NCBI GenBank assembly: GCA_030280995.1
Contig: JASXTE010000001.1
Location: forward strand, 3,963,001 to 4,027,000
DNA from: Hemileia vastatrix
Lineage: Eukaryota > Basidiomycota > Pucciniomycetes > Pucciniales > Zaghouaniaceae
Direction: 5' to 3'
DNA length: 64,000 nt
The notes under the pieces are model-generated. The model saw only the letters and a list, made by a program, of their open reading frames with translations. It searched no databases and was not told the DNA's origin. A program made the position numbers and the translations under genes. Below, one piece after another: positions 1-9,692 of this stretch (within the stretch, counting starts at the first letter, position 1; every line of letters starts with the position of its first letter).

Positions 1-198
1 CAACCAGATCCTTCACTTATGACCCTGGCCCCACTGGGCTTTGGCAAGGAAGCCAAGGAACATCCTCCTCATAGTCAGAATCCAAATCCTTTTCATTGGA
101 TCCCCATTCAGATCATAAGCACCAAAACTTTGTGGGCCCATATCTGCAATTTACTTCTGCATCTTGTGCAGCTCCTTCTTTCTAACTTTCCTCCTGGC
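1..198 (-). pseudogene. gag: E0 Gypsy gag, distal fragment (left of transposon T)
   Basis: Read on the minus strand this fragment encodes a stretch with the motif IADMGPQSFGAYDLNGDPM. E2 has IADMGPPSFGAFDLNGDPM and E1 has MADMGPPSYGKFDLNGEPM at the same place, between the zinc knuckle and the protease. It is the continuation of the E0 gag at 29803-31123: the last codons before T on the right (Lys-Val-Asp) are repeated here by the 9-bp target duplication and the frame then runs on as Ala-Arg-Arg-Lys. There is one in-frame TAA just before the IADMG motif and a frame change further on, so it is not functional. The rest of E0 lies beyond the left edge of the window. Confidence 0.8.
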
Positions 199-207
199 AT
201 CCACCTT
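199..207. repeat. Target site duplication of transposon T, left copy
   Basis: ATCCACCTT, repeated exactly at 29794-29802. Collapsing the two copies rejoins the E0 gag reading frame. Confidence 0.85.
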
Positions 208-208
208 T

Positions 209-251
209 CACAGGGTGAAAAATAATATGACTTGTAGGCAAGTTGTTTTTT
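209..251 (+). repeat. Left terminal inverted repeat of T
   Basis: About 43 bp, matching 29749-29789 in inverted orientation with two transition differences. It contains the inverted pair ACTTG...CAAGT, so the terminus can itself form a small hairpin. Confidence 0.8.
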
Positions 252-1940
252 TGTCCCTCAGACTACCCCCAGATTAACTTCAGTAGTAACTCCAGTAGTC
301 CCACAAGGAGTGTGAAAATTACTAAAATCATTCTCAAAATTTGTTTTGACAGAAAGTAAAAAGGACCTTATCAGTATTTGACCTTATTTTGGTGTTCCAG
401 ACAAGTTTAGGACCATTTTCTTGAATCTAATCACTTCCAATCACTTATTCAACCCTAACTAATCACTCATGATTTCCTGCTTCATCAATCTTCCAACTCT
501 TTACTCCCATGATCTTGAACTGAGACTCTCTCCTATTAATTTAAATATGCTCATATATTTAACTCTACACTTATGCACTGTGACTCCCCTTTCAAAATGC
601 AAGCGCCAAAGAAAAATACCCAGTTTTAGCTTATCTATATATTTTCATTTTTTTTAATTTTTTAATTTCTTGAATTTCAAAGCAATTAGTTGGAAATTTA
701 GACTAACCTAGATATTTTTAATTTTTTAATTTTTTGATTCTTTAATTCTTTTTTTTTAAAAAAAATGGCAGCTTTAACTACTTCAGATATTTTTATTATA
801 ATTTTGTTTTATGAATGTCACAGAATCATTAACTTTCTGTTTAAAATTCTCTGTTTTTTTTCTTCTTTTTCTTCTTTATTTTCTTCTTTATCTTTTTTTT
901 CCTTTAATTGATTTCTATCAGTTGTATCAACATAATCAATTGGGAGTTTAAAATTTCTAAGATTATTTTTTTCATTTTTTGCCTTTTCTTATCAGTTTAG
1001 TTTTAAGATAATTGATGGAAACCTCAAACCATCTTTTACATTTACTTCCTTTTTTTACAAGGTGATGATGTAAAATATGGGAAGAAAAAGAGAATGAAAA
1101 ACTGATGTGCATGAAGTAAGACAAGGGAAGCAAGAGGAGGGGAAAGTAAGAGGAAGGGGAATGTAGGATATATATATATATATGTATATAAGAAGTAAAA
1201 AAACAGCAAGATGTAATGAGAGCCAGTACCAGTTCATATGCTGAAATGATTCTGTGTCTTTTCAGCACGTGATCTTGAATTTTTTCACATGCACCCTTGT
1301 GTGAGATGAATCACAAGTTGCTTCACTTGTGATCTACTTGAACAGATTCCTTACAGCCTCACTCTCAAGTTACATGCTGAAAAGATGCTACCTCTTTTCA
1401 GCACGTGACCTGGTTCTGACTCCCAGGCACTCTTGTGTCAGATTGAAAACAAGTTTCTTGACTTGTGATCCATTTGACCCGTTTCCCAACACCCACATTC
1501 TCAGGGTCACATGCTGAAATAATGCATCATCTTTTCTGGCACAAACCCTGAAAGAAAAAGGGTGCAAGAGGAGGTGATTATGGCAAATGAGGAATATTGG
1601 GAGTATCCTACAGAAGCATGGGGTATTGGGCAGGAGTCATGAGAGTGCAATAAAGCTCAGGATATATAGGGTGAGGAAAATGTCTGAGTATAACCCACAA
1701 GGAGCTATTTGGGGAAAATTGGAACACAAAATACATACATGAAGTTAACTTTAGAATCCCTTCTGAGTAACCAGGGGGCCAAAGAAGGGCTACAGGGGGG
1801 AAAAAGAAAGACTTTTAACAGGTTTGCACATATAATTTCCTTTCCAATTTTTTAAGAGCTACATTACATGATGGAATTATTTAAAAATAATAGAAACCAC
1901 ATACTTTATTTTACTGAATTCACTTGTACTTTGGTAGCAT
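252..1940. other. Left arm of T, non-coding
   Basis: AT-rich with long T and TTTTC runs at 640-960, a (TA)n run near 1169-1190 and a 136-bp tandem repeat at 1238-1540. The short ORFs here show no recognisable protein. No transposase motif seen. Confidence 0.5.
1238..1540 (+). repeat. 136-bp tandem repeat with internal hairpins (2 full units plus a partial)
   Basis: Units begin with ATGCTGAAA at 1238, 1374 and 1511. Each unit contains two inverted pairs. One is GCTGAAAAGA with TCTTTTCAGC (second unit, perfect 10-bp stem). The other is CACAAGT with ACTTGTG. The first pair is followed by an E-box CACGTGA. The units are clearly diverged, so the array is old. Confidence 0.75.
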
Positions 1941-3358
1941 TGTAGAAAGACTCTTACAGTCGCCTTGCTGTAAGCAAAATACGAAGGAGTTGGATAAACT
2001 GAAGGAAACCATGTCCTTCTAAATAAATAAGGGTTGCACAAATAACTAAGCTAGCTAGTCTACTTAAATTAATTAAAAGATATGAAACTCTGATTTTATA
2101 AAAACTTATTGAGATTTGGAAATACAGCTGTTGAGAAAGAAATACTGATTACAACAATTAAGGTGTATCAGAAAAAGATCTGTAAAGCAAGACTTTTATG
2201 TTTTTATAAGATTTTATTTTTAATGAGATATCAATAAAAACAAGTCCCTGAGGTTGAGACCTCTCCAAAGATACCCTATATGTGATGAAAATATTATTTT
2301 TGTGTTGTATTTCAAATGTGGTTGAAAAGTATAAATGTTATAAGGGTATTACAATTTTATTAAAAAAATGTTGAGAAATCTTAAATATGAATGTGGTTGT
2401 TAATTACATCCAAAAACACCCTTCTTATCAAAACTAAAAAGACAAAAACGTGTAGAAACCTAAGATTCCCCCTTTCTATCTGATTCTCCTACTCCTGACC
2501 TTTCCAACAATACCCTACATGCATAGGATCTAAAATAAACTACTGATCTAATAAGCATAATAAATTCTAACCAAATATTGCCACAATAGCCAAATTTTTC
2601 CACAGTCACCAATCTTTGGTACATTGTCCAAACTTTGGTACAGTGACCAAACTTTGGCACAGTGGCCAAACTTTGGAACAGTGACCAGACTTTCCATTGT
2701 GAGCAAATTTTGCCACAATGAGCTCTTTTTTCCATAATGAGCTAATTTTTCCAGAGTGAGCTAAATTTGCCACAGTGAGATAATTTTTCCACCATGACCA
2801 AACTTGGCCACAATGACAGAATTTTTCCAGTACACTTTGCTTTTGCACTGAAAAATCACCAGGGCAAACCATAGAGCACTGGAGCACAGGAGCTCAGTGG
2901 CCATTCCATCAGCACACCATATCCACCAATAATACTATAAGTCACTAAATCAAGTAAAACACTAAGAAAACAGTAAAATATGATAAAAAACCATCAAGAC
3001 ATAAAAGATAGAGAAAAATCTGGGCTATCCAATGATAATAATCACCCTAAAAAATTACAAATATCCAGCCTTATAATCCAGAAAGCTGCTACTAATCTTC
3101 AAAAATAAATCTAAAAGAGCCCCAAAAAATACCCAAAGTTGGAGAATCATCCCAAAAATCCAATATGACCATTTCCAAATACATAAAACCATCAAATCAC
3201 AAGAAAAATACCATCATATAACCATTCCAAAATGCCACAAATCAACCCAAAAATATCCATAATAACCAAATTAACACCTGGTAACACCAAAATTTCCTTT
3301 CAACCAATATTCAATCAAATTTTCACCTAAGTGGAATACCCAGATGTAGAATGCTACA
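1941..3358 (-). repeat. E1 3' LTR
   Basis: TG...CA bounded, 1418 bp, partner at 26982-28363. The region about 2575-2825 is a minisatellite of roughly 19-bp units built on the palindromic core CCAAACTTTGG (for example 2634-2650). The same array, with different copy number, is in every LTR of E1, E2 and E3. The repetitive Trp/Cys/His-rich ORFs on the minus strand here are by-products of that array. Confidence 0.85.
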
Positions 3359-3372
3359 TCCTCCCTCCAATA
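3359..3372 (-). other. E1 polypurine tract
   Basis: On the minus strand the bases directly before the 3' LTR read GGAGGGAGGA, a typical plus-strand primer. The same tract abuts the E2 3' LTR at 8136-8150. Confidence 0.75.
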
Positions 3373-3419
3373 TGGAATGTCCTTATTCTCAACCTTGCAT
3401 AATTTATCACCCAAAATCT

Positions 3420-4245
3420 TCCATCTCTCTCTTTAACCACCATCATCTCCAATCACACCATTAACCAAGTTTATTCTAAATCAACCTTCAATCTCATCAT
3501 TTTAAAATGTCCTTTAAAGAACTAGCTTCTCCATGTGAATTATGTGCTTGCTACCAAGTAACCTGTCTATTGTCTAATCCTGACCTTCCTTAAAAGAATT
3601 TGTTCAAAAAAAAGCTTCCTTATCCAAAGTCCAATCTTCTTCAATAGATCCAGGCCTAATTCAGCCTTCTCAAGATCCAGATCCTATAAATCCAGTTCCT
3701 CCTATAAATTTCACTGAAACAATGTTTCCTGGCTCAAAATGTAAGAGCTGATGATGTTGGTAAAGTGAAGATGGATTATATTAATCATTATCATAATTTT
3801 CATTGCTATCTTTCCCTTGACTTTACTGTTGAGTTGAAGCGTAAAATTTTGACCCATTTTCAAGAGACTCCAGCCAATAATCATGAAGATAGCCTAAAGA
3901 TAAGACTCCTAATGCAAAGCTTTGATAATGATGTCAAACAATTTCAAAGAAATTATATTTTCTAATTAGCTTATTTTGATTAACGTTGTTTTAGCTGGTC
4001 TTCTACAAATTCAAGCTGTTTGTCTCTTCTCCAGCTCTTGATATAAATAATAATAATAATAATAATAACAAAATTTTTTGTGATGATTCCACTACTGAGA
4101 GCAAGGTTTAGGTCCCTTCAGACTCCCAAATACCAGTCTTCCATCTATGTCACAGCATGAGAGAGTGGAACTCCCTAATGAGACAAATACACTTGATTCC
4201 ATTCTCATAGGTCCCCCCACTCAGCCAAATTCTTTGATTCCAATG
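3420..4245. other. Unexplained segment in the E1 3' region
   Basis: E1 and E2 3' regions are alike just after the polypurine tract and again from about 4245 (ATGAGGTCCTCCAA), but this segment of about 0.8 kb has little or no counterpart in E2. It has an (AAT)n run at 4045-4068 and an open stretch of 66 codons at 3765-3965 (+) with no family I recognise. It may be a captured or inserted fragment. Confidence 0.4.
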
Positions 4246-4289
4246 TCACCATGAGGTCCTCCAAGCTTCCACCAAACAGTCTAACACTG

Positions 4290-4552
4290 ACACCACACAA
4301 TATGGGGGGCGGACTTGCTAGCAAGTCCGCAACCTTGGACCCAAACTCACCATAGATTGAACACACATTGAGCTATTGATAAAGGAGCCATACAATCAGG
4401 AATGAACACCACTCAGAAGAACAGTTTTAGGTGGGTGTTCAAGTAGAGTTCAGTATGGGTTCAGTATGAGTTCAGTCTGAGTTCCATCTGAGTTCCATCT
4501 GAGTTCAGGTTGAGGACTTGCTAGCAAGTCCACCCCCTATATTGCGTAGTGT
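4290..4552. mobile_element. MITE copy 1 (terminal inverted repeats)
   Basis: Inverted termini of about 36 bp: the left end reads ACACCACACAATATGG then a G-run, followed by GGACTTGCTAGCAAGTCC. The right end is its complement (ACTACGCAATATAGG...). The GGACTTGC/GCAAGTCC part is a perfect palindrome. A diverged copy is at 62451-62655 and a fragment at 63179-63232. No coding capacity. It is inserted in the E1 3' region. Confidence 0.75.
4447..4513 (+). repeat. 11-bp tandem repeat in the MITE
   Basis: About six units of GAGTTCAGTAT and variants (GTTCAGTCTGA, GTTCCATCTGA). Not visible in the other MITE copies, so it expanded in this one. Confidence 0.7.
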
Positions 4553-4817
4553 GAGGCTTTAAAATAAAACAATAATAAATCCAACTACCACCCTGACGTC
4601 TGATTCCTTCATCACAATTTTCATCCATTTTCTATTCAGAAACCTTTACAAAATACTTTTAGCCAGGCTTCCAATATTTGATTTTAACCTTTTAGACCAC
4701 TTTATAGTGCTACAAATATCACCTAATTAAACCATTATGCCTTGTTAGCACCATTACCACCTAAAATTTTATTCTCCTAAAGCTTAACAGCACCTAAATC
4801 CAACAATGTTTGAGCCT

Positions 4818-5300
4818 CCAGTTTAAAGTCTTGGTGGACAGAGATAAATTAAAAGATTAAATTGAGTTGACCAAATAGATTGACATTCCAGTTTAAAGTC
4901 TTGGTGGACCAAACTTTTAATTGATTGCCAGTTTATAGTCTTAGTGGACTAAAGAACGTTTATGTGCATTGATATAGTGATTTCTTCCTAATTAAGGCCT
5001 AGGCTTGACCAAAGATTAAATAATTTAGATAATCCAGTTTAAAGTCATGGTGGACCAATGAATTTTGACTTTCCAGTTTAAGGTCATGGTGGACCAGTCT
5101 TTTCTAAAAATTAAAAGAAATCTTCATAAATTTTCGGTTTAAAGTCTTGAAGGACTAACAGCATCCAAAGGAGAACCAAATTCTTTAAGAAAATCTTGAA
5201 AACTATCCAGTTTAAAGTCTTAGAAGACTAAAGATCTTGAATAAAAATAAGACCCTAAAGAAAGTCTTGAAAATCAGCCAGTTTAAAGTTTTGTAGGACT
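4818..5300 (+). repeat. Array of eight 22-bp hairpin repeats (CCAGTTTAAAGTC family)
   Basis: Units at 4818, 4888, 4928, 5034, 5073, 5135, 5207 and 5278 share CCAGTTTA[A/T]AGTC, a 6-nt spacer (TTGGTG, TTAGTG, ATGGTG, TTGAAG) and GGAC[T]. AGTC pairs with GACT, giving a small hairpin. The spacing between units is irregular and unique. Further units lie at 5959, 8600, 8896 and 9386. Confidence 0.75.
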
Positions 5301-5599
5301 TACAGATCTTGAAATGGGATCCAATTTTTCTCAAGCTTCACTTGACCCTTTTTCCTGTATAAAATATACTATGAAAGAAATAACCAAAAAGAAAAATTTG
5401 AAAATTAAAAAAAAATTGAGAAAAAATTTTATATTTATATATTTATTTTATTTTTTTATATTATTATTTTAATTTTTTTTATAATAAAAGAGTGAATTTA
5501 GAAATAAAATAAAAATATTGATTTCTAATGAAAGTTTAAGAAAGAAAAATATTTAAAAGAAGATTTTGAAAAATTTGAAAATAAAAATTTAAAATTTAA

Positions 5600-6120
5600 T
5601 AGATGCCCCCAGCCAATTAATGAGCCATACCCTTGACATCATACCCACATCCAAGTGCAACTTGATGTGGTTACACAGTTTTGAGAATTTAAATATGATA
5701 AATTAAATAAAAGTTTTTATATATATTTTTTTAGAAAGTAGAAATTTTTAAATAATGATCACTGGGTAGGCTCCCTCCAATTTGTAAAAATGATTAGAGA
5801 CCACCAGTGAGAATTACCCTTAACCATAATTTTAAAGATGTAAAATATATAAGAAATATATTGAAATCACAAAACAAAAACATAAAAGAGAAAATAAAAC
5901 TAAACAAAATAAAAGAAATCTTGAATCCTGCATTAAGAGAGGTGTCTTTTTGTTTGTTCCAGTTTATAGTCTTGGTGGACTTCCTATAATTCAAAAAACA
6001 AATCCAGGATTCAACTAGAAACAGGGAGAAATTGGTAATGAACATTGTGGGGTAATTGTGTATAGAGAAGCCAGTCCATCAATTACCCCCAAACTTGTCA
6101 ATATTTAATTCAGAAGGTTC
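5600..6120 (-). other. E1 3' non-coding module shared with E2
   Basis: Three blocks are conserved with the E2 3' region. One contains ACATCATACCCACATCCAAG (5637 on; E2 9027 on). The next contains ATGATCACTGGGT (5755; E2 9241). The last is a hairpin of GGGGTAATTG (6049-6058) and CAATTACCCC (6080-6089) followed by CAAACTTG and an AGAAGGTTCCCC motif. The blocks are non-coding in both elements, which suggests RNA-level roles such as packaging or export (inference). Confidence 0.6.
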
Positions 6121-6304
6121 CCCTGTGAAACCCTATACCAATAAAAAATTTATCAATCCAACATATAGCTTCCCCATAATTTTTGTTGCTTTTGAGAGTT
6201 TTAAGAATTTTCAAACGAATGTCTTCATAAATGTCATAAAATTTTGTTAACAGTTTTGTCTCCCATACCACAGTAAAAAAAAGTAATAATTTTAATAAGA
6301 AAGT

Positions 6305-6432
6305 AGTTTATCCTCATTCCGGAGTTAAACTTGATAATGAATGAATTTTTCTGTTTATTTTATCCTCATTGCAGAGTAGATTTTTATAAATTTTAATTAT
6401 TTGTTTAGTTTGTCCTCATTGCAGAGTAAACT
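6305..6432 (-). repeat. Three AGTTTATCCTC hairpins around the E1 pol stop
   Basis: At 6305-6331, 6355-6383 and 6407-6432. In the first, AGTTTA pairs with TAAACT and CCTC with GAG. A fourth copy is at 9673-9699 beside the E2 pol stop. The last E1 copy overlaps the end of pol. Confidence 0.65.
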
Positions 6433-6720
6433 TCTGTCCTTGTAGTACCTCTAGGATAGAACCTCTTTAGTTGATCAGCAGCTACACTCTTTTTTAGTAA
6501 CACTCCATCCAACTCTTCTAAAACATATGAACCGCCAGATACTTGTTCCTTAACTTTATATGGTCCATTCCACCTATCTGCAAACATCTTTCCCCATTGG
6601 CTCTCCAAACTCCTATTATACACCATAACCATATCTCCAGCTTTTAAAGGTTTTCTAAGTCAATGTGCCAACCTCTCATCCCAATATCTTCCTGACTGAT
6701 TTCGGATCTTCATCATCCGC
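6405..6720 (-). pseudogene. pol: E1 pol, integrase C-terminal part (left of E3)
   Basis: Encodes the integrase C-terminal region with WGKMFADRWNGPYKV and KRFYPRG, matching the end of E2 pol (WGKMFADRWNGPYRI, KKFYPRG). On the right it starts where E3 interrupts the gene; the upstream part resumes at 20559. An in-frame stop interrupts LAH-LRK, where E2 has LAHRLRK. No chromodomain is visible after it. Broken by insertion and nonsense. Confidence 0.8.
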
Positions 6721-6782
6721 TGTAGGTAGACTCTTACAGTCCCCTTGCTGTAAGCAGAATCCGAAGGAGTTGGATAAACCGT
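6721..6782 (-). repeat. E3 3' LTR remnant
   Basis: 62 bp matching the outer end of the E3 LTR at 19360 on with few differences. Cut off by the E2 LTR at 6783. Confidence 0.75.
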
Positions 6783-8135
6783 TGTAGAGTAGACTCCTAC
6801 AGTCGCCTTGCTGAAAGCAGAATCCAAGGGAGTTGGAAAAACAAAAAGAAATCCCTGTCCCTCTAAGTAAATGTAAGATTCAATTAACTAAGCTTGAAGA
6901 TATTCTTGAAGATTTGGATAAGTTGAAAATCTGAGAGAAAGATTTTGAAAGTGTTGGAAACCTATAATATAGAAAAAAAAAGTGCAGGATATGATTACAC
7001 CCCCAAAATAAATACCTTATACCAGATTACACTGATACAAGTCACAGGAAATACTTAGAACAAGCCGCAACACTTGCCCCAGAGACTGAAAAGTACAGTA
7101 AAGTACCCCAGAAACTACCCTTGGGATGATCTGTTCAAAGGTGCCTTATTTAAGGTCTGCCCCAGATTTACCCAGTTTCCCACCAAAATTAAAGAGTGTT
7201 CTTTATTATATTTTTATTTTATGAATTTTATAAGAAAAGAAATAAATTTGAGTCACCCAGGATGAGAGCTATCCAATGGTACCCTATATGTTGATATTTT
7301 TTATTATAATTGTTGTTATATGTTAAATATTGTTAATTGTCAAAAAAGACCCTTATTATCGAAACTAAAAAACAAAAAACATGTAGAAGACTAAGATTCC
7401 CTCTTCTATCTGATTCTCCTCCTCCAGACCTTTCCAACAATACCCTACATGCATAGGATCTACAATAAACTATTGATCTAACAAGCATGATAAATTCTAA
7501 CCAAATTTTGCCACAATAGCCAAACTTTTCTGCAGTGACCAAACTTTGCACTGGTGATCAGACTTTTCTACAGTGACCAAACTTTACCACAGTGCCCAGA
7601 CTTTTCTGCAGTGACCAAACTTTGCACTGGTGATCAGACTTTCCCATTGTGAGCAAATTTTGCCATAATGAGCTAATTTGGCCAGAGTGAGTTAATCTTT
7701 TCACCATAACCAAACTTTTCCACAATGACAGAATTTTTCCAGTACACTTCGCTTTTGCACCGGAAAATCACTGGAGAAAACCGGAGTGCACCGGAAAAAA
7801 ATAGCTACTCCATGAGCACACTGCATCCACCAAAAATACCAAGAGAGCCCTAAAAAATCCAGTAAAACCAATACCCAATCCATGAAACCATCAAATAACA
7901 ATAGGAATACCAACATATATCCATTCCAAAACACCATAAATCCTCCAAAAAAAATCACCATAAATACTCCAAAAAATCACCATAAATACTCCAAAAAATC
8001 ACCATAAATCCACCCAAAAAAAATCCAGTTAGCTCCCTTCAACCAAATTAACACCTGCTAACACCAAGATTTTCTTCCAACCAAGGTCCAATCAAATTTT
8101 CACCTAAGTATCCTACCCAGATTTGGAATGCCACA
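6783..8135 (-). repeat. E2 3' LTR
   Basis: 1353 bp. The 19-bp minisatellite is at about 7497-7745. There is a second short tandem of about 21 bp (CACCATAAATACTCC plus an A-run) at 7925-8020. The partner LTR is longer, mainly because it has one more 76-77 bp (4 x 19) minisatellite block. Confidence 0.85.
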
Positions 8136-8150
8136 TCCTCCCTCCAATAT
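8136..8150 (-). other. E2 polypurine tract
   Basis: Minus strand reads GGAGGGAGGA directly before the LTR, identical to E1. Confidence 0.75.
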
Positions 8151-8269
8151 GGAATGTCCCCATTCCATTCTGAATCACATAAAAAACTTTTCCACCATCA
8201 TTTCAATAAAAATTTTGCTTCTAAAGTTGACTCCACTTGATTTTTGATTCTTCAATCCGCTGAGTATGA

Positions 8270-8560
8270 AAGAGTAGGCTTTAAACCCTATTGAGCTAGA
8301 ACTGCAATGATCTAGACACCGTCATGAGGTCCTCCAAACTCCTCTACCATTCACCTCCAACAAAAAAAAATTAAGAGAGTGGGCTTACATCTCCACTGAG
8401 CCAGAACTGCAATGATCTGGACATTTCCATGAGGTCCTCCAATTTCCAAAATCACCAACTATAGAAAAGAAAATTTAGAGAGTGGGCTTTCATCTCCACT
8501 GAGCCAGAACTGCAATGATCTGGACGTCGCCATGAGGTCCTCAAATTTCCAAAAACAACC
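8270..8560 (-). repeat. About 100-bp tandem repeat in the E2 3' region (3 units)
   Basis: Each unit contains GAACTGCAATGATCT, GGAC and CATGAGGTCCTC. The GAACTGC motif falls near 8305, 8402 and 8503. Related single motifs occur in the E1 3' region near 4250. Confidence 0.7.
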
Positions 8561-8564
8561 TCTA

Positions 8565-9692
8565 CTTGAATTTTCTTGAGTAATCAAGCACAAAAATCAC
8601 CAGTTTATAGTCTTAGAGGACTTCCACCTGCATCACAAAACCAATGCTAGAGATCAATCTATAAACAATAAAGCATATAAACAAACTTTGTGGGGTAATT
8701 GTGTATAGAGTTGCCAACTCATCAATTACCCCCAAACTTGCCAATATAAAATCTAGAAGGTTCCCCAATGAACACTTCTAACTAAAAGAAATCCTCCTCA
8801 AATCTTGACAATTATAATTCCTAGTTTTATTGACATCTTCAGTTTTCCATGGTCTTGAAGTTTAGGACCAATCATAAATGATCTTGAAAAGAATTTCAGT
8901 TTTAAGTCTTGATGGACTAGCAGAATAAATAAAATAAATATATAATAAAAGAAAAAGATAAATAAAATTAAAGATAAATAAAAAAATAAAAGATGTCCCC
9001 CAGCCATTTGGATGAGCCAAACCCCTGACATCATACCCACATCCAAGTGCACCTTGATTGTGGATACACAGGAAAGCAAAATTAAAAATATAACATAAAA
9101 TGAAATTTTCGAAAACAATAATTTTTTTATTTTTATTTTTGAAAATTAAATTTTGAAAATAATAATTTTTTTTAAAATTTTTTTTTGAAAATTTGATGAT
9201 TTGAAAAATGATAATTTAATGAAAATCAAGAAAACAAACTAATGATCACTGGGTGGGCTCCCTCCAATTTGTAAAATTGATTGAAGACCACAAGTTATCA
9301 TCCACCCCAATACAAAAAAAAATGAAACAAAACAAAATTCTTGAATCCAGACTTCCAAAAGATTGTGCTATGTTGACGTAAGGTTCCAGTTTATAGTCAT
9401 AGAGGACTACCTATATAACAAAAAACAAAGCCAGGATTCAACTAGAAACAGAGAAGGGTTGGAAACAAACATTATGGGGTAATTGTGAATAGAGCTGCCA
9501 ACTCATCAATTACCCCCAAACTTGCCAATATATAATCTAGAAGGTTCCCCTGTGAACACTCCTAACAAAATTTGTTTCCCCCTCATATTTTCACCACATA
9601 ATAAAATTTTAAAATTGAAGTAATGATTGATTTTTTGAAAGACTGTGAGATTTCCTAAAAGATTTATGTTGTAGTTTATCCTCATTTCGGAG
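8565..9692 (-). other. E2 3' non-coding region with a duplicated hairpin module
   Basis: The module (CCAGTTTATAGTC repeat, then the GGGGTAATTG/CAATTACCCC hairpin, then AGAAGGTTCCCC) occurs at about 8600-8780 and again at 9386-9560; E1 has one copy at 5959-6130. Stems are at 8692-8732 and 9476-9516. Between the copies are the two other blocks shared with E1. The separate ORFs here look incidental. Confidence 0.65.

Noticed and set aside
972..1268. 98-codon ORF in the left arm of T
   Set aside because: Low-complexity pyrimidine/AT-rich translation with no recognisable pattern.
2460..2887. ORFs of about 90 codons rich in Trp/Cys/His (also 7333-7551, 17182-17475, 19847-20357, 27470-27893)
   Set aside because: They are translations of the 19-bp LTR minisatellite in several frames; no independent conservation.
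4818..5300. CRISPR-like look of 22-bp repeats with unique spacers
   Set aside because: Eukaryotic context, irregular spacing, variable repeats, no cas genes; lies in a retroelement 3' region.
6783..6786. CCGT/ACGG as a target duplication for E2
   Set aside because: The two flanks are reverse-complement-like, not direct repeats.
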